From NCBI GenBank assembly GCA_022839625.1, contig JALHJL010000021.1, positions 1-63,697 on the forward strand: a stretch of 63,697 nucleotides of DNA. Reading direction: 5' to 3'. The stretch's first letter is position 1. Each line of letters starts with the position of its first letter. Both the position numbers and the translations under genes were made by a program. The notes beneath the pieces were generated by a model. The model was not told where the DNA came from. It saw only the letters and a program-made list of their open reading frames with translations, and did not search any database. Source of the DNA: Phycisphaerales bacterium. GTDB taxonomy: Bacteria; Planctomycetota; Phycisphaerae; UBA1845; Fen-1342. This document shows positions 62,312-63,697 of this stretch, one piece after another.

Positions 62312-63104
62312 CAGGCCACTCCACCACAAACGGTGCGCACGGCCGGCCTTCCCGCAGCTTGAGCACAGTGACCTGTATTCGGCGGACTCCGGCCGGACCG
62401 ACGAGCGGCTCCAACCGCAGCCGGCTGGCCGCGAAGGTGTGGCCCTCGCACCGGCCGCGACGAATCAACAGCCCCAGACTTCCGCCGGCCTCGGCGGCTA
62501 GTTGGAGCCGTCGGGACACATAGGTGTCCGTCGAAAAAGGGGACCGGCTCCGCGCCGGCGGGCCCTCACGGGAGCGCTGCGTGGGTCTCTCGCGGTACCT
62601 GTCCCCTTTTGCAACGAACCGATAGGCGTCGATGGTCCGCAAGGGTAGCACCACCGCGGCGACAGCCCGGCACCGCAACGATTGCTCGCAAACCCACAAC
62701 GCATCCACCGACCACGACACGCGAATGACCAGCAACCGCCCCAGCGGCACGCCGAGCTGCACGACGCCGGGCGGATAAAGCTCCTGGTGACTATCGATAT
62801 AGAAGACCCACTTGTGACTGCCGGCGGCGCGGGCCGCCGTCCGTAATGCCAACGACCAGGCCGCGACGCCTTCCTCTACCGCCACCAACTCGTGGACGGC
62901 CGCCACAACGAACCCGCCGCCGAGCGCGGCGTCGAGCTCGGGCAAGCCGCTGGGACAGCGTGCAGGCGGCCGGCGATCGCGGTAGTGCAATTGACGAATC
63001 TGCTCGGCCAGTTCTGCCAGCCGGGGGTTCCTGGGCCTCCAAAGCCCTGTATCACTAGTGTGCTGCCCCGCAGAAACTTGCGCGTAAGTGGGGCAGGCCG
63101 CCAT
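62235..63104 (-). CDS. imuA: ImuA-like RecA-fold protein
   Basis: A protein of about 289 residues, the accessory partner of ImuB. LPELDAALGGGFVVAAVHEL is the ImuA/SulA start of the RecA-like core, followed by VFYIDSHQELYPPGVVQLGV and LRCRAVAAVVLPLR. The P-loop is not canonical, which is common in this family. A stretch encoded by 62535-62610 is a palindromic element inserted in frame. The start is uncertain: ATG at 63104 is used, since later in-frame starts cut into the core. It overlaps imuB by 77 bases. Confidence 0.72.
   Translation of the reverse strand: MAACPTYAQVSAGQHTSDTGLWRPRNPRLAELAEQIRQLHYRDRRPPARCPSGLPELDAALGGGFVVAAVHELVAVEEGVAAWSLALRTAARAAGSHKWVFYIDSHQELYPPGVVQLGVPLGRLLVIRVSWSVDALWVCEQSLRCRAVAAVVLPLRTIDAYRFVAKGDRYRERPTQRSREGPPARSRSPFSTDTYVSRRLQLAAEAGGSLGLLIRRGRCEGHTFAASRLRLEPLVGPAGVRRIQVTVLKLREGRPCAPFVVEWPDAADSVPAPAVPVDGAGVARQCIGG
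62535..62610. repeat. Palindromic element inside imuA
   Basis: Perfect 10-bp terminal inverted repeats AAAAGGGGAC (62535-62544) and GTCCCCTTTT (62601-62610) enclose GC-rich DNA with further self-complementarity. The imuA frame is open through it. Confidence 0.8.
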
Positions 63105-63491
63105 GCCTGCCGGGGCGGGCCGAGACGCCGCCCCCGCTTTGCCAAGGCCCAGTTGTTTGTGAGGCGGCCCACTAAATCGCCGTGCGCAATCGTGCGGCGC
63201 TCGGGTGCCATGGGCAAGCACAGCTTGCCCGTGTTTCGACCTGCACGGGCAACCTTCAGTTGCCCATGGCACCCACGAGTGTAGCCGAATCGCGCACGGT
63301 GATTTGGAAAGGTGGGACGCCCGGCGTGCGGAGGTTGGCGCGCGGACGCCGGGCGCAATCGGCAGGATGTCTTCTCCGAGCGAGAGCATCTTCCGTTCCC
63401 ACGATGGCGGGCGAGCTGAGCCTCGCCCGTACCTAATAATAACCGAACAATGTCCGGCAGTCAAACGAAGTTTGGGGAATTTGTCAAAGTG
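63105..63491. other. Intergenic with palindromic element, otherwise nothing seen
   Basis: Apart from the palindrome at 63174-63305 there is no gene. From 63430 on the DNA is less GC-rich, near the end of the IS66 gene. No SOS-box-like sequence was recognised upstream of imuA. Confidence 0.45.
63174..63305. repeat. Nested palindromic element, about 130 bp
   Basis: AAATCGCCGTGCGCAATCG near 63174 is an imperfect inverted match to CGAATCGCGCACGGTGATTT near 63286-63305; inside, TGCCATGGGCAA and TTGCCCATGGCA are perfect inverted repeats and TTGCCCGTG pairs with CACGGGCAA. It has no gene and looks like a MITE or a REP cluster. Confidence 0.65.
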
Positions 63492-63697
63492 TCACGCCCA
63501 ATAGTCCGCGCAAGAAAAGATCGGGGAACAGTTCGCCCGCCGGCAATGGCTGGGGCGGGTAGTGGCGGGAGTTGGCCGGTTTGCAGGTAGGTTTGGAGGG
63601 GCCTCCGCGAGGGTCCGCAGCGGGTCGTGGCCGCGGAGATGCAGCGTGCGGTAGATGCTCATCAGCACGGCCTGCGTCACCGCCCCGCGGTCCGACC
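63492..63697 (-). mobile_element. IS66-family transposase, 3' end only (cut by window edge)
   Basis: The last 67 codons are visible, beginning at the window edge: SDRGAVTQAVLMSIYRTLHL and RGHDPLRTLAEA, the C-terminal end of the IS66 TnpC transposase. The remainder and the other ends of the element lie beyond 63697. The terminal inverted repeat was not identified. The final 30 residues are poorly conserved and the gene may be degraded. Confidence 0.75.

Overview
The window is GC-rich, densely coded bacterial chromosome and almost certainly comes from a planctomycete (phylum Planctomycetota, perhaps near the Phycisphaerae). The pointers are a protein with a C-terminal PEP-CTERM sorting tail, an exported protein with dockerin-like EF-hand repeats, several exported or lipid-anchored proteins of no known function, a GC-rich palindromic repeat of the kind spread through planctomycete genomes, and family members that look transferred from archaea (two-subunit PheRS of archaeal type, topoisomerase VI A subunit). 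No taxonomic search was possible, so this is an inference.

Layout. 0-14.3 kb is mostly housekeeping: a lipoprotein and a LolD-type ATPase, rpmE-prfA on the plus strand, then a minus-strand run with pheS-pheT, transaldolase, a crotonase-fold protein, a lipoprotein whose 5' end carries a palindromic element, CCA-adding enzyme, rpsL-rpsG with a clear terminator, an ASCH protein, and an RsbV/RsbW partner-switch pair. 15-18 kb holds a DksA-type zinc finger, an FmdE-like lipoprotein and a VKOR-DsbA fusion. 17.9-22.2 kb is a decayed mobile region: short interspersed repeats, a transposase remnant fused to a tyrosine-recombinase remnant, the 3' half of a tRNA-Gly with its own terminator, and a frameshifted large serine recombinase.

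22-27.4 kb carries a TPR lipoprotein, an MBL/beta-CASP nuclease-like protein and an ABC exporter pair. The 1.1 kb gap at 27.4-28.5 kb has no credible protein but holds a repeat, a short RNA-like unit with two matching hairpins, CU-rich anti-Shine-Dalgarno runs and an intrinsic terminator, an H-type pseudoknot, and four consecutive strong hairpins; this is the best candidate here for undescribed RNA biology. 28.5-41 kb contains MoxR, a Gfo/Idh oxidoreductase, a lone CitF homologue, a MazG-like pyrophosphohydrolase, a J-domain protein, two large membrane proteins, a CDP-alcohol phosphatidyltransferase, a FecR-domain protein and dapF.

41-50.8 kb contains an unknown protein divergent from the PEP-CTERM gene across a promoter with an adjacent palindrome, acpS, a GT39-like membrane protein, exported SOD, ndk, the dockerin-like protein, an acyl-CoA mutase large subunit, an RsbU-like phosphatase that may belong with RsbV/RsbW, and a ferredoxin. 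51-63.7 kb contains two more GT39-like proteins, a DUF4143-type ATPase gene flanked by copies of the top6A 3' end, top6A itself, a LOG-family protein, a GT2 synthase, the imuA-imuB mutagenesis pair (both carrying in-frame short palindromic insertions), and an IS66 transposase cut by the window edge. A recurring theme is small palindromic elements lying inside coding sequences without closing the reading frame (pheT, the 10.5 kb lipoprotein, imuA, imuB, perhaps citF).
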